From Sphingomonas sp. (lineage in GTDB: Bacteria; Pseudomonadota; Alphaproteobacteria; Sphingomonadales; Sphingomonadaceae), in NCBI GenBank assembly GCA_013817375.1, contig JACDCV010000002.1, positions 1-44,855 of the forward strand: DNA of 44,855 nt. Direction: 5' to 3'. The position numbers and the translations under genes were made by a program. Shown piece by piece: positions 34,166 to 44,309 of this stretch. Each line of letters begins with the position of its first letter. Positions within the stretch are counted from its first letter, which is position 1. A model generated the notes under the pieces. It did no database searches. It was not told the origin of the DNA and saw only the letters and a list, made by a program, of their open reading frames with translations.

Positions 34166-35740
34166 TTACCTTTCACCGAGCCGTTCGTAGGCGGGCAGCG
34201 TCAGGAACTCGACGAACTCGTCGGACACGACCATGTCGCGGAAGAGGTCGGCGGCTTCGTCGATGTCGGGCACGTCCCCCAGAAGCTCCCTCTCCTCGTC
34301 GAACAATCGATCGAAAAGCTCGCGGTCGAATGTCCTGCCGTCGCCGAGCTCCGCGCCGAAGTGAAGCCATTGCCACAACTGCGCGCGGCTGATCTCGGCG
34401 GTCGCCGCATCTTCCATCAAATTGTAGAGCGGCACCGCTCCGCGCCCGCCAAGCCAGGCGGCGAGATATTGCACTCCGATGCGGATATTCTCGCGGGCGC
34501 CTGCCTCGGTCCGCGGCCCCGAATGAAGCTCCAGCATCTCGTCACGGCCGGGGATATGCTGGGGCGTTTTCGATAGCTGATTGGCCTCGGGCATCGCCTC
34601 GAACGCTTCAAGCGCGACGGCGACCAGGGCCGGGTGAGCGACCCAGGTGCCGTCATGGCCGTTGCCCACTTCGCGAAGCTTGTCCTGGCGCACCTTGTCC
34701 ATGGCAGCTTTGTTCGCCTCCTCGTCGCCCTTCACCGGGATGAAGGCCGACATCCCGCCCATCGCATGGGCCCCGCGGCGGTGGCAGGTGGCAATCAGGC
34801 GCAGCGAGTAAGCGGCCAGGAACGCTCTATCCATGGTCATCGCCGAACGATCGGGAGTCAGTCGCTCGGCGGAGCGGCCGAAGCGCTTGATGAAGCTGAA
34901 GATATAATCCCATCGGCCGCAGTTGAGGCCGACGATATTCTGTCTCAGCGCATAGAGTATCTCGTCCATCTCGAACGCAGCCGGAAGAGTCTCGATGAGA
35001 ATTGTCACCTTGATCGTACCGCGCTCGAGCCGCAGCCTGGCCTCGGCAAGCGCGATCGCGTCGCTCCACAGCTCGGCCTCTTCCATGCTTTCGAGCTTGG
35101 GCAGATAGAAATAGGGGCCTGACCCCGCAGAGAGCGCCCGGCGCGCATTGTGCCAGACGTAAATCGCAAAATCGAAGAATGCGCCCGATACGGGCTGGCC
35201 GTCGACGGTGACATGATCTTCGGGGAGGTGAAGGCCGCGCGGGCGGACGATCAGCACCGCCGGGTCATCGCCGACCGAATAATTTTTGCCGCTGGCGGGA
35301 TCGGAAAAATCAAGGCGGCCGAGCCAATAACCGCGCAGGTTCGCCTGACCCTGGACCAGTTCGTCCCACATCGGGGAGGTCGCGTCCTCGAAATCCGCCA
35401 TGAACACCTTCGCGCCGCTGTTGAGCGCGTTGATCACCATCTTCGCGTTGGTCGGGCCGGTGATCTCGACGCGGCGATCCTGGAGATCGGCGGGAGCAGG
35501 CGAGACGGTCCAGCTGGCATCGCGGATGTCCTGCGTATCCTCGCGAAAGTCGGGAAGCTCGCCGGAGTCGAACCTTTGCTGCCGCTCCAGCCTCTTGTCG
35601 AGAAGCGCCAGCCGACGCTGGTCGAAGCGCTCGTGGAGCTCCAGCACCAGCTCCAGCGCGTCTGTGCTGAGCACTTCGCCGGCGGCGCGGACGCCGGACG
35701 GCTCGGCCGCAACCCTCGGCAGGTCGATGACGTCACTCAT
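34166..35740 (-). CDS. aceB: Malate synthase A
   Basis: Second step of the glyoxylate shunt: glyoxylate plus acetyl-CoA gives malate. The 524 residues match the A form: EITGPTNAKMVINALNSGAKVFMADFEDATSP, then TILIETLPAAFEMDEILYALR, GLNCGRWDYIFSFIKRF and HAMGGMSAFIPVK. The ATG at 35740 overlaps the stop of the small gene before it (ATGA). With aceA and that small gene it forms a three-gene operon, so carbon from acetate or fatty acids can bypass CO2 loss. Confidence 0.96.
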   Translation of the reverse strand: MSDVIDLPRVAAEPSGVRAAGEVLSTDALELVLELHERFDQRRLALLDKRLERQQRFDSGELPDFREDTQDIRDASWTVSPAPADLQDRRVEITGPTNAKMVINALNSGAKVFMADFEDATSPMWDELVQGQANLRGYWLGRLDFSDPASGKNYSVGDDPAVLIVRPRGLHLPEDHVTVDGQPVSGAFFDFAIYVWHNARRALSAGSGPYFYLPKLESMEEAELWSDAIALAEARLRLERGTIKVTILIETLPAAFEMDEILYALRQNIVGLNCGRWDYIFSFIKRFGRSAERLTPDRSAMTMDRAFLAAYSLRLIATCHRRGAHAMGGMSAFIPVKGDEEANKAAMDKVRQDKLREVGNGHDGTWVAHPALVAVALEAFEAMPEANQLSKTPQHIPGRDEMLELHSGPRTEAGARENIRIGVQYLAAWLGGRGAVPLYNLMEDAATAEISRAQLWQWLHFGAELGDGRTFDRELFDRLFDEERELLGDVPDIDEAADLFRDMVVSDEFVEFLTLPAYERLGER

Positions 35741-35934
35741 ATGCGAGTGGGCTCGACGCAGATCGAATAGCGCTCGGTAGCGAAGCGTTTGTCGCGGAAG
35801 GTCAGGCGCTGCCACTCCATTCGTGCGTGAAGCTCGTTGGCAAATGGGCCGTGGACCTTCTCGGTGCCGGGCTCAAGCTGGCTGAACGCGCAGTCGGCAT
35901 AGTTTCCGCCGATCACCCAAAAACGCTGTCCCAT
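35737..35934 (-). CDS. Small conserved protein between aceA and aceB (DUF4170-like)
   Basis: A 65-residue protein starting MGQRFWVIGGNYADCAF, with an aromatic-rich beta-type core (FANELHARMEWQRLTFRDK). It resembles the small DUF4170-type proteins of alphaproteobacteria, but I am not certain of the family. It has an excellent ribosome site (AAGGAGGA) placed directly after the aceA stop and overlaps the aceB ATG, so it is tightly coupled to the shunt enzymes. A role in controlling or stabilising them is a guess from position only. Confidence 0.8.
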   Translation of the reverse strand: MGQRFWVIGGNYADCAFSQLEPGTEKVHGPFANELHARMEWQRLTFRDKRFATERYSICVEPTRI

Positions 35935-35945
35935 ATGTTCCTCCT

Positions 35946-37223
35946 TCACTCGGCGGCGACGAACTGCGCCGCCTCCGTCGATTCCCTGAGAGCCGTGGTC
36001 GAGGATGTGCCGCCGGAAATGGCGGTCGCGACCGCGTCGAAATAGCCGGTACCGACCTCGCGCTGGTGACGGGTCGCGGTGTAGCCGGTCGCCTCGCTTG
36101 CGAATTCGGCCTGCTGGAGCTCCGAATAAGCGGCCATTCCGCGGTCGCGGTAACCGGACGCAAGCTCGAACATCCCGTGGTTGAGGCTGTGGAAGCCGGC
36201 CAGAGTCACGAACTGGAACTTGTAACCCATCGCGCCGAGCTCGGTCTGGAATTTGGCGATCGTCTCGCGGTCGAGCTTGGCCTCCCAGTTGAAGCTTGGG
36301 CTGCAATTGTAAGCGAGCATCTTGCCCGGGAAGTCGCGGTGAACGGCCTCGGCGAAGGCGCGCGCCTCGTCCAGATTGGGATGGCTGGTCTCGAACCACA
36401 GAAGGTCGGCGTGAGTGGCAAAGGCTTTCGCCCGGGCAATACAATTGTCGAGCCCGCTGTCGTCTCGAAGGCGGAAAAAGCCCTCGGGGGTCCGTTCGCC
36501 GGTGGTGAAGGGCCGATCCCGCTCGTCGACGTCGCTGGTCAACAGCTTGGCGCTCTCGGCGTCGGTGCGCGCGACGAGGATCGTCGGCACTCCGGCGACA
36601 TCGGCCGCAAGCCGGGCGGCGTCGAGATTGCGGATCGCCGCCTGGGTCGGGATCAGCACCTTGCCGCCAAGATGGCCGCACTTCTTCTCGCTCGCCAGCT
36701 GGTCCTCGAAGTGAACGCCTGCGACCCCTGCCTCAATGTAGGCCTTCATGATTTCGAAGCAGTTCAGCGGCCCGCCAAAGCCGGCTTCCGCGTCGGCGAC
36801 GATCGGCGCGAACCAGTCGCGCTTGGCGCCGCCTTCCATATGCTCGATCTGGTCGGCGCGCTGAAGCGCCCGGTTGAGCCGCTTTGCCAGCTCCGGCCCG
36901 GCATTGGCCGGATAGAGCGACTGGTCGGGATACATTGACGAGGCCGTGTTGGCATCGGCCGCCGCCTGCCAGCCTGACAGATAGATGGCTTTGAGGCCGG
37001 CGCGGACCATCTGCATCGCCTGGTTGCCGGTAACCGCTCCGAGCGCCCGGACCGGCTCCTCCTCGTGAAGCAGCTCCCACAGGCGAAGCGCGCCGCGGCG
37101 AGCGAGAGAATGCTCGATCGGTATCGAGCCGCGAAGCTTCAGCACATCCTCTGGGGAATAAGGCCGCTCGATCCCGTCGAACCGGCCCGTGGGTGCAGAA
37201 ACTACTTCGCTGAAATCCGCCAT
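35946..37223 (-). CDS. aceA: Isocitrate lyase
   Basis: First step of the glyoxylate shunt: isocitrate splits to succinate and glyoxylate. The 425 residues carry the active-site loop KKCGH at 180-184 (followed by LGGKVLIPT), [22 protein letters not shown] and the C-terminal [12 protein letters not shown]. The length is that of the short bacterial form. I chose the ATG at 37223; the upstream extension is unconserved. It is divergent from the ScfR-type regulator with 126 bases between them. Confidence 0.97.
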   Translation of the reverse strand: MADFSEVVSAPTGRFDGIERPYSPEDVLKLRGSIPIEHSLARRGALRLWELLHEEEPVRALGAVTGNQAMQMVRAGLKAIYLSGWQAAADANTASSMYPDQSLYPANAGPELAKRLNRALQRADQIEHMEGGAKRDWFAPIVADAEAGFGGPLNCFEIMKAYIEAGVAGVHFEDQLASEKKCGHLGGKVLIPTQAAIRNLDAARLAADVAGVPTILVARTDAESAKLLTSDVDERDRPFTTGERTPEGFFRLRDDSGLDNCIARAKAFATHADLLWFETSHPNLDEARAFAEAVHRDFPGKMLAYNCSPSFNWEAKLDRETIAKFQTELGAMGYKFQFVTLAGFHSLNHGMFELASGYRDRGMAAYSELQQAEFASEATGYTATRHQREVGTGYFDAVATAISGGTSSTTALRESTEAAQFVAAE

Positions 37224-37314
37224 GGTCAAAGTTTTCCCTCTGTTCGTCTTTCGCAACAAACAGCAGCTGCTTGTGAAAAGCCGCACAAAAATAGCGGACA
37301 TGTCAGGAAACGAC

Positions 37315-37341
37315 TTGCGATTGCTGTAAATACATTCACAA
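37315..37341. promoter_or_regulatory. Inverted repeat in the aceA-scfR gap (candidate regulator site)
   Basis: TTGCGATTG, nine bases, CATTCACAA: nine-bp arms matching at 7 positions. It ends 8 bases before the regulator ATG, where binding would block its own expression. A perfect 10-bp palindrome, AGCAGCTGCT, lies at 37262-37271, nearer aceA. Either could be the ScfR site. Confidence 0.4.
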
Positions 37342-37349
37342 CTCTACAA

Positions 37350-38759
37350 ATGTCTCAGCGCAAGCTCTTCCTTGGTGCCAGGCTCAAGCGGCTTCGCCGG
37401 GAGCGCGAGCTCAACCAGGCGGGGATGGCGAGGGAGCTTGGAGTCTCCGCCTCCTATCTCAATCATCTCGAGCGAAATCAGCGGCCGGTCACGGTGGGTA
37501 TCCTGCTTCGCCTGGCCGAGGCGTTCGACGTCGACGTCAAGACCTTTGCTTCCGATAGCGGGGACGTTGCCGGCGCCGACCAGCTCGGCGAGATCTTCTC
37601 CGATCCGATGCTCGCCGGTCTTGGCGTCCCGCGTTACGAACTGGTCGAGCTGGCCGACAATGCGCCTTCGCTCGCCCAGGGTATCGTTCGCCTGTACACC
37701 GCGCTTCGCGAGCTTCAGCGGCAGCCGGGGAGCACCGAGCCGGGCGCCGACCCCCGGGTGCTGATCACCCCCGAGACGTGGGTTCGCGACTATATCCAGG
37801 CGCAGCGCAACCATTATCCGGAGCTGGAGGACGCAGCCGAGACTCTGGGCGGCGCGCTTAGCGATCCCTTGTCCATGTCGGAACCGATGCGCCGGAGGCT
37901 GAAAGAGGCCTGGGGGATTGCCGCGCGGGTGGTGCCTCAATCGGAGCTTGGCAATCTCAGCCAGCATTTCGACCCCGACCGACGCCAGTTCCTGATCTCG
38001 TCGCAATTACGCGCGGAGAACCGCACCTTCGCGCTTGGATACCAGCTTGCACTGGTGGAGTTCTCCGACGTCCTCGACCGCATGGTTGTCGAAGCCGCGC
38101 CCCCGGACGAAGGAATCGCCCAGCTGCTTCACATGCACCTTGCCAATTATGCGGCCGGGGCAATCATGATGCCGTACGGACGATTCCTCAAGGCGTGCGA
38201 GGAGATGCGCTACTCGATCGACCGATTGTGCGGCGAATTCGGAGCGAACGTCGAACAGGTCGCCCATCGGTTCACCACCTTGAACCGGCCCGGAGCGCGC
38301 GGAGTCCCGTTCTTCATGCTCCGGGTCGATCCCGCCGGGAATATTTCGAAGCGATACGCAGGCGAGCAATTCCCCTTTTCGCGCTTCGGCGGCACCTGCC
38401 CGCGCTGGAACCTTCACGCCACCTTCCAGGCGGCGGGGCAGGTTGTCACGCAGTTGATCGAAACTCCCGACGGGGAGCGCTACTTCACCGTCGCCCGAAC
38501 AATCGAGCGGCCGATCAACACCGAGACTTCGGGCGGGCTGCTGGCTATCGGCCTTGGCTGCGAAAGCCGGCATGCGCACCGGCTGTCCTGCGCCGATGTC
38601 TATGACCTAGAAAAGGCGCCGGTCACGCCCGTCGGGCCAGCCTGTGCCATCTGTCCGCGGATCGACTGCGGCGATCGCGCGACTGCGCCTGCCGGACGGA
38701 TGCTGACCGTCGATCGCCGGGAGAAGACGATCTCGCCCTATCCGTTCCAGGCCGCCTGA
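37350..38759 (+). CDS. ScfR/RamB-type XRE-family regulator of short-chain fatty acid/glyoxylate genes
   Basis: A 469-residue regulator. Residues 8-67 are an XRE helix-turn-helix (GARLKRLRRERELNQAGMARELGVSASYLNHLER). The rest matches the short-chain-acyl-CoA-sensing architecture of RamB and related proteins, with an IrrE-like central part and a C-terminal domain. That domain ends in a cysteine group (GLGCES, LSCADV, ACAICPRIDCGDRA) that may bind metal or sense redox state. It is divergent from aceA; RamB controls isocitrate lyase and malate synthase in Corynebacterium, so control of this operon is likely. The ATG lacks a good ribosome site. Confidence 0.85.
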   Translation: MSQRKLFLGARLKRLRRERELNQAGMARELGVSASYLNHLERNQRPVTVGILLRLAEAFDVDVKTFASDSGDVAGADQLGEIFSDPMLAGLGVPRYELVELADNAPSLAQGIVRLYTALRELQRQPGSTEPGADPRVLITPETWVRDYIQAQRNHYPELEDAAETLGGALSDPLSMSEPMRRRLKEAWGIAARVVPQSELGNLSQHFDPDRRQFLISSQLRAENRTFALGYQLALVEFSDVLDRMVVEAAPPDEGIAQLLHMHLANYAAGAIMMPYGRFLKACEEMRYSIDRLCGEFGANVEQVAHRFTTLNRPGARGVPFFMLRVDPAGNISKRYAGEQFPFSRFGGTCPRWNLHATFQAAGQVVTQLIETPDGERYFTVARTIERPINTETSGGLLAIGLGCESRHAHRLSCADVYDLEKAPVTPVGPACAICPRIDCGDRATAPAGRMLTVDRREKTISPYPFQAA

Positions 38760-38763
38760 GCCT

Positions 38764-38792
38764 TTGCAATGTGGATTGGAGCAAGGCTAAGG
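38764..38792 (+). promoter_or_regulatory. Candidate promoter of pheST
   Basis: TTGCAA (38764-38769), 17 bases, CTAAGG (38787-38792) in the context GGCTAAGGC. The predicted start leaves almost no leader before the pheS ATG at 38803. Confidence 0.4.
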
Positions 38793-38802
38793 CGCTCGCG
38801 CT

Positions 38803-39873
38803 ATGGCCGACAGTGACGATATCGACCGGATCCGGTCAGCGCCCGATCTCCAGGCGCTCGAAGCCTTGCGGGTGTCGACGCTCGGCAAGTCGGGTTCGGT
38901 CACCGCTCGACTGAAATCGCTCGGCAAGATGAGCCCGGAGGAGCGATCCGCCGAGGCTCCGAAGATCCACTCGCTCAGGGAAGCCGTGACCGCCGCGCTG
39001 GCCGGCCGCAAGGCAGAGCTTGAAAATGCCGAACTTGAGCAGAAGCTCGCGACCGAGCGGATCGATCTGTCGCTTCCCGCGCCGCAGACGCCGGAGGGCA
39101 GCGTTCACCCTGTCAGCCAGGTGATGGACGAGCTTGCCGAGATTTTCGCCGACCTCGGCTTTTCGGTCGCCGAGGGGCCGGAAATCGAGGAGCAGTGGTA
39201 CAATTTCACTGCTCTCAACATGCCCGAGTTCCATCCGGCGCGGGCGATGCAGGACACTTTCTATTGCCGGAAGATCGGCGGCGACCCGGACGCCGAGGCG
39301 CACGTCCTGCGCACGCACACGTCGCCAGTGCAGATCCGGGCGATGACGTCGCAGCCGCCGCCGCTTCGGATCATCGCTCCGGGGCGCGTGTACCGGTCGG
39401 ACAGCGACGCCACGCACACGCCGATGTTCCACCAGATCGAGGGGCTGGTGATCGACAAGGGCATCCACCTCGGGCACCTGAAGTGGACTCTCGAGACATT
39501 CCTCAAGGCCTTCTTCGAGCGCGATGACGTCGTTCTTCGAATGCGCCCCTCCTATTTCCCGTTCACCGAGCCGTCGGCCGAAGTCGATGTCGGCTGGTCG
39601 ATGGAGAAAGGCCGAAGGGTCGTCGGCGGCTGCGAAGGCTGGATGGAAGTGCTCGGCTCCGGAATGGTCCACCCGAACGTGATCGCCAATTGCGGGCTCG
39701 ATCCCGAAGAATGGCAGGGCTTCGCCTTCGGCACGGGTGTCGACCGCCTGGCGATGCTCAAATATGGAATGAGCGACCTGCGCGCCTTCTTCGACGGCGA
39801 CCTTCGCTGGCTCAGGCATTACGGTTTCCGTTCACTCGACGTCCCGACCCTTTCGGGCGGGGTCGGCGCATGA
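38803..39873 (+). CDS. pheS: Phenylalanine-tRNA ligase alpha subunit
   Basis: Catalytic subunit of the class II PheRS tetramer. The 356 residues have an N-terminal coiled coil, then the catalytic core: [53 protein letters not shown] (motif 2) and [18 protein letters not shown] (motif 3). It overlaps pheT by four bases (ATGA). Confidence 0.97.
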   Translation: MADSDDIDRIRSAPDLQALEALRVSTLGKSGSVTARLKSLGKMSPEERSAEAPKIHSLREAVTAALAGRKAELENAELEQKLATERIDLSLPAPQTPEGSVHPVSQVMDELAEIFADLGFSVAEGPEIEEQWYNFTALNMPEFHPARAMQDTFYCRKIGGDPDAEAHVLRTHTSPVQIRAMTSQPPPLRIIAPGRVYRSDSDATHTPMFHQIEGLVIDKGIHLGHLKWTLETFLKAFFERDDVVLRMRPSYFPFTEPSAEVDVGWSMEKGRRVVGGCEGWMEVLGSGMVHPNVIANCGLDPEEWQGFAFGTGVDRLAMLKYGMSDLRAFFDGDLRWLRHYGFRSLDVPTLSGGVGA

Positions 39874-42221
39874 AATTCTCACTTTCCTGGCTGAAGGAGC
39901 ATCTCGACAGTGATGCATCCGCCGAGGCGATCGCCGACCGGCTGACCAATATCGGGCTGGAAGTCGAGGACGTCGGCGATCCCGCCGAGGCGCTCGCGCC
40001 GTTCAGGGTCGCCAGGGTGCTCACCGCCGCCAAGCATCCCCAGGCGGACAAGCTTCAGGTGCTCACCGTCGACGCCGGCGAAGGCGCGGTGCAGGTCGTT
40101 TGCGGAGCGCCTAATGCGCGCGCCGGGATGCTCGGCGTGTTCGGGCCTCCAGGGGCCTATGTTCCCGGAATCGACATGACGTTGAAGGTAGCCGCCATCC
40201 GCGGCGTCGAAAGCCATGGGATGATGTGCTCGGTCCGCGAGCTCCAGCTTGGCGACGAGCATGAAGGGATCATCGAGCTCGCTGCGGACGCCCCGGTCGG
40301 AATAAGCTTCGCCGAGTTCGCCAAGCTCAATGATCCCGTCTTCGACGTTGCGATAACTCCCGACCGCGCCGACTGCATGGGTGTGCGCGGCATCGCTCGC
40401 GATCTCGCGGCTGCGGGGCTGGGGATTTTGAAGCCGCTCAACGTTCCGAAAATCGAAGGCACTTTCGCGCCTCCGGTTGAAATCAGGATCGAGGACCCGG
40501 AAGGCTGCCCCGCTTTCTACGGCCGGGCGATCCGCGGACTGACCAATGGAGCCTCGCCCGAGTGGATTCAGCGGCGGCTCAAAAGCGCAGGCCAGCGGCC
40601 GATCTCGGCAATCGTCGATATCACCAATTATGTGATGCTCGACCTTGGCCGGCCGAGCCACGCCTATGACGTCGGCAAGCTCGACGGGGCTCTGATCGCC
40701 CGCCGCGCCCGCGACGGCGAGAAGATACTGGCGCTCAACGACCAGGAATATTCGCTCGACCCGTCGATGACCGTGATCGCGGACGAGGCGCGCGTTCACG
40801 ACATCGGCGGGATCATGGGGGGCGAGGAGTCCGGCGTCAGCGAGGGCACGACCGACGTCATGCTCGAAGTCGCCTTTTTCGACCCGCAGCAGATCGCTCG
40901 CACCGGACAGAAGCTTGCTTTGACAAGCGACGCACGCAGCCGGTTCGAGCGCGGGGTCGATCCCGCGTTCCTCGAGGGCGGGCTGGCGATCCTCACCCAG
41001 CTGATCATCGACATTTGCGGAGGCGAACCGTCCGAAGCCCTGCTCGTCGGAGCGCCTCCGGTGGAGAGCCGGACGATCGCCTTCGATCCGGATCGCACGC
41101 TTGCGCTCGGCGGCATCGACGTACCCGAAGAGCGGCAGCGCTCGATCCTGCTTTCGCTCGGTTTCGAGTTCGAGGGCACCGGCACCGTGCAAGCCCCGAG
41201 CTGGCGCCGTGACGTCGAAGGCCCGGCCGATTTGGTCGAGGAAGTCGCCCGGATCGAGGGCTATGACACGGTCCCGTCGACGCCGCTCGAGCGGGCCGCT
41301 GGCGTGGCGAAGCCGACGGCCACGCGTTCCCAGATGGTCGAGCGGCGGGTGCGGAGGGCGGCGGCGGCGCGCGGTCTCGACGAAGCGGTGACCTGGAGCT
41401 TCATTTCAGAAGCTCAGGCTGCTCCATTCGGCCCAGCGTGGCAGGTCGAAAATCCGATCAGCGAAGAGCTGAAGGTGATGCGCCCCTCGCTGCTCCCCGG
41501 ACTGATTGCGGCTGCTGGCCGCAACATCGACCGTGGCGCCGCCTCGGTGCGATTGTTCGAGGTCGGCCGGCGCTACCTCGCCGCTGGGGAGCGCCCGACC
41601 GTGGCGCTGGTTCTTGCCGGCGAAAAATCGCCGCGAGGCTGGCAGACCGGCAAGGCGCAAATGTTCGATGCGTTCGACGCGAAGGCGGAAGCGCTTGCGC
41701 TGCTCGACGCGGCGGCCGCTCCAGTCGGCAATCTGCAAGTCTTTCCCGACGCCGGTCCAACCTGGCACCCCGGGAGGTCCGCCCAGCTCGGGCTGGGCCC
41801 GAAAAACATCATCGCAAGCTTTGGGGAGCTTCATCCCGCGCTGGCGAAGGCGCTGGACGCCCCGGCCAGGCTGATCGCGGCCGAAGTCTATCTGGATTCG
41901 ATCCCGGCTCCTCGCTCGACCGGCCGGGCCCGGACCGCCTTTGCCCCGCCGGCGCTTCAGCCGGTCAGCCGGGACTTCGCATTCTTCGTCCCCGCCTCCC
42001 TCGCCGCCGAGACACTGGCACGCGCCATTCGCGGCGCCGACAAGGCGGCGATCACGGCCGTTCGCCTGTTCGACCGCTTCGAGGGTGCGGAAGATCTGTC
42101 GCTGGCGTTCGAAGTGACGATCCAGCCGGGCGAGAAGAGCTTCACCGAGGAAGAGCTGGGCGCGATTTCGAAGCGGATCGTCGTCGTGGCAGAGAAGCTT
42201 GGCGCAAGGCTGAGAGGCTAG
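39870..42221 (+). CDS. pheT: Phenylalanine-tRNA ligase beta subunit
   Basis: Tetramer partner of PheS, with tRNA-binding and editing domains. The 783 residues begin [15 protein letters not shown]. They include a tRNA-binding (EMAP-like) domain near 40-150 ([19 protein letters not shown]), the B3/B4 editing region ([23 protein letters not shown]), the B5 domain, and the C-terminal anticodon-binding ferredoxin-like domain. The start overlaps the pheS stop. Its own stop shares CTAG with the convergent plsC stop. Confidence 0.97.
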   Translation: MKFSLSWLKEHLDSDASAEAIADRLTNIGLEVEDVGDPAEALAPFRVARVLTAAKHPQADKLQVLTVDAGEGAVQVVCGAPNARAGMLGVFGPPGAYVPGIDMTLKVAAIRGVESHGMMCSVRELQLGDEHEGIIELAADAPVGISFAEFAKLNDPVFDVAITPDRADCMGVRGIARDLAAAGLGILKPLNVPKIEGTFAPPVEIRIEDPEGCPAFYGRAIRGLTNGASPEWIQRRLKSAGQRPISAIVDITNYVMLDLGRPSHAYDVGKLDGALIARRARDGEKILALNDQEYSLDPSMTVIADEARVHDIGGIMGGEESGVSEGTTDVMLEVAFFDPQQIARTGQKLALTSDARSRFERGVDPAFLEGGLAILTQLIIDICGGEPSEALLVGAPPVESRTIAFDPDRTLALGGIDVPEERQRSILLSLGFEFEGTGTVQAPSWRRDVEGPADLVEEVARIEGYDTVPSTPLERAAGVAKPTATRSQMVERRVRRAAAARGLDEAVTWSFISEAQAAPFGPAWQVENPISEELKVMRPSLLPGLIAAAGRNIDRGAASVRLFEVGRRYLAAGERPTVALVLAGEKSPRGWQTGKAQMFDAFDAKAEALALLDAAAAPVGNLQVFPDAGPTWHPGRSAQLGLGPKNIIASFGELHPALAKALDAPARLIAAEVYLDSIPAPRSTGRARTAFAPPALQPVSRDFAFFVPASLAAETLARAIRGADKAAITAVRLFDRFEGAEDLSLAFEVTIQPGEKSFTEEELGAISKRIVVVAEKLGARLRG

Positions 42222-42910
42222 GCCTCGAACGCGTTGATTGCCGAGTGCACCCGGCGCTCGATCTCGTCCCGCTTGAGCCCGGGAGGAATGGTCTCGCCAA
42301 TTCTGAAGTGAATTGTCCCGGGCGTCTTCAATAGCCCCCTGGGCCAAAGCCGCCCGCTGTCCACCGCCACCGGAACAACCGGAAGACCGAGCGCGCGATA
42401 GAGTCCGGCGAACCCCGGCTGGAGCGGCGGAGTTTCGCCTGGCCGAACCCTGGTGCCTTCGGGATAGATGATGATCGCGCGGCCCTCGGCGGCGGCTTCA
42501 CGCCCGGAAGCCATCATTGCGCGAAGCGCCTTCGGGCCCGCGCTCCGGTCGACGGGGATGACGCCATAGCGCCGCGTCAGCCAGCCGAAGAGCGGGATCT
42601 GCGACAGCTCGCGCTTGAGTACGATCACCGGCGTGTCGGCCAGGCGCACCATCTCGAGTGTCTCGTACATCGACTGGTGTTTGACCGCGATCAGAACTGC
42701 TCCGGTCGGGATCGCGCTCTGAACCTCGGTGCGCACTCCAATGATGCCCCTGGCGAGCGCATAGCTGAACCTGGTCCAGCTCTGGACCAGCGAACGGGTC
42801 GCCTTCATCCCGAACAGGGTTGCCGCGATCCCGGCCAAAACGAACAGGAACGTCGCCAAATAAAATGCCCCGGCATAGAGGATGGAGCGCGCCAGCTGCA
42901 CCGCCTTCAC
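42218..42910 (-). CDS. plsC: 1-acyl-sn-glycerol-3-phosphate acyltransferase (PlsC-like)
   Basis: Adds the second fatty acid in phosphatidate synthesis at the inner membrane. The 230 residues have one or two N-terminal membrane helices. Motif I is H78-x4-E83 (KHQSMYE), with Glu in place of the usual Asp, and the PEGTR box is YPEGTRVRPG. The HQS-x2-E form is, as I recall, frequent in alphaproteobacteria, so activity is expected. The start is a GTG at 42910 overlapping the ydcF stop (GTGA). Other lysophospholipid acyltransferases look similar. Confidence 0.88.
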   Translation of the reverse strand: MKAVQLARSILYAGAFYLATFLFVLAGIAATLFGMKATRSLVQSWTRFSYALARGIIGVRTEVQSAIPTGAVLIAVKHQSMYETLEMVRLADTPVIVLKRELSQIPLFGWLTRRYGVIPVDRSAGPKALRAMMASGREAAAEGRAIIIYPEGTRVRPGETPPLQPGFAGLYRALGLPVVPVAVDSGRLWPRGLLKTPGTIHFRIGETIPPGLKRDEIERRVHSAINAFEA

Positions 42911-43437
42911 AGCTCGAACAGCACCGCGGCCCGCCGCAGCAGAAGTTTGTTATACTCTCCGAACAGGGTCATGAATCGCGGCTCCGATCGGACCGCGTCG
43001 GGGATGATCTCATAATCTCCCCCGAGTACTCTGCGAAACTCGTAGCGGGCTCGGCGCATGTGCCAGTCGCTGGTGATCAACCGGAACGACTTGTAGCCGC
43101 GCCGGTCGAGCCAGCGCTTCGCTTCCTCGGCATTGGAGCGGGTATCGACAGATTCGCTTCCAAGATCGACGCAGCAATTGACGAGCCTCGTCTTGCCGCC
43201 GAGCCGGTCGATGATGTCGGGCTTGGCGACTGACGGGTCGGCGCCCGCGATCAACAGCCGCCCGGCGCCGCCCCTTGAAAGCACGTCGATGCCATGTTCG
43301 ATCCGCCCCGACCCGCCGGTGATCACCACCGCGGCATCCGTGCGGCCATATTCGGCCTCGGAGCCGAGAGTCACCGAGAAGACGATGAAGCCAAGCGCGT
43401 AAAGCAGCAGCAGCAGGGAGAACAGGCGGGCGATCAT
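42907..43437 (-). CDS. YdcF-family protein (DUF218)
   Basis: A 176-residue inner-membrane-anchored DUF218 protein. One N-terminal helix (LFSLLLLLYALGFIVFSVTLG) is followed by the domain: DAAVVITGGSGRIEHGIDVL, a long DTRSNAEEAKRWLDRRG segment and LITSDWHMRRARYEFRRVL with the family histidine. Members are linked to envelope biogenesis (ElyC in E. coli). The ATG at 43437 overlaps the ftsX stop (ATGA), and the position between ftsX and plsC fits an envelope role. Confidence 0.88.
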   Translation of the reverse strand: MIARLFSLLLLLYALGFIVFSVTLGSEAEYGRTDAAVVITGGSGRIEHGIDVLSRGGAGRLLIAGADPSVAKPDIIDRLGGKTRLVNCCVDLGSESVDTRSNAEEAKRWLDRRGYKSFRLITSDWHMRRARYEFRRVLGGDYEIIPDAVRSEPRFMTLFGEYNKLLLRRAAVLFEL

Positions 43438-44305
43438 AGAGTGGCACGCAATGCCCCGAGCAGCGTCGTATGGGCAATCGCCACTGCAAGCAGGATCGCC
43501 GCGAGCGGCACCAGCGCAAGCAGCAGCAGGTCGGTCGCTCCAAGCGGGGCCGTAGCGGTCAGATCTTCGGCAAGAGCGGCGCCCGCGCCTCCGACCAGCA
43601 GCAGGACGGCGGCTGCGCCTGCAGCGCCAAGCGCCGCTCCCGCGATTGCGTCGACTGCGATCTTGCGTTCGAACAGACGGGTCAGCTGGGCGTCGGTCGC
43701 GCCAATGCCGTGCATGATCTCGACCGTCGGGCGGTGGGTATCGAGCGCTCCGCGGGCAGCAAGAACGATCGCCGCAGCGGTTGCCGCGGCCATTAGCGAA
43801 ACCAGCGAGATCGCAAGCCATTTGAACGCGCTCAGCGAGCGGAGCAGCGGCCTGAGCTCGGCGGTTTCCGAGATCAGCCGGGCGCTTGGAACGCGGGCGC
43901 GGACGTTTCGCTCGACCGCCGCCGTCTCTGCCCCTGGATCAAGCTCGAGGAGCACCAGGGATGGCACCGGAAGGTCGGGGCTCGACGCGGCCTCGCCCAG
44001 CCACCGCTCCAGCGTACGCCGCATCTCCGCTTCAGGGACCGGGGTCGCGGCGCGCACTCCGGGCGAGGAGCGAACTGCGGCGACGATTCGGGGAAGTTCT
44101 GCTTTGGCAGCGGCGGGAAGCTCCACGACGTAGCGGTTTTCGACCCCGCTCGACACCAGGCTGGCGGCGTTGGCGAGCGCAAGGCCGGCGGTTGCGACGA
44201 CCAGCATCGCGAAAGTCATGATCGCCATGACCGCGACTGTCGGGACGTGAAGCTTTTCGATGGGCAGAAGCCGCGCTTCCGGGCCGCGCCAGATACGCTC
44301 CAGGT

Positions 44306-44309
<4 letters not shown>
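43434..44309 (-). CDS. ftsX: Cell division protein FtsX
   Basis: Membrane partner of the ATPase FtsE; FtsEX drives peptidoglycan hydrolase activation at the septum. The 291 residues show four membrane helices: one near 27-49, then a periplasmic domain (about 55-160), then three in the C-terminal half. The GTG start at 44309 overlaps the ftsE stop (GTGA). The sequence is very Ala/Leu-rich, as is common for alphaproteobacterial FtsX. Confidence 0.92.
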
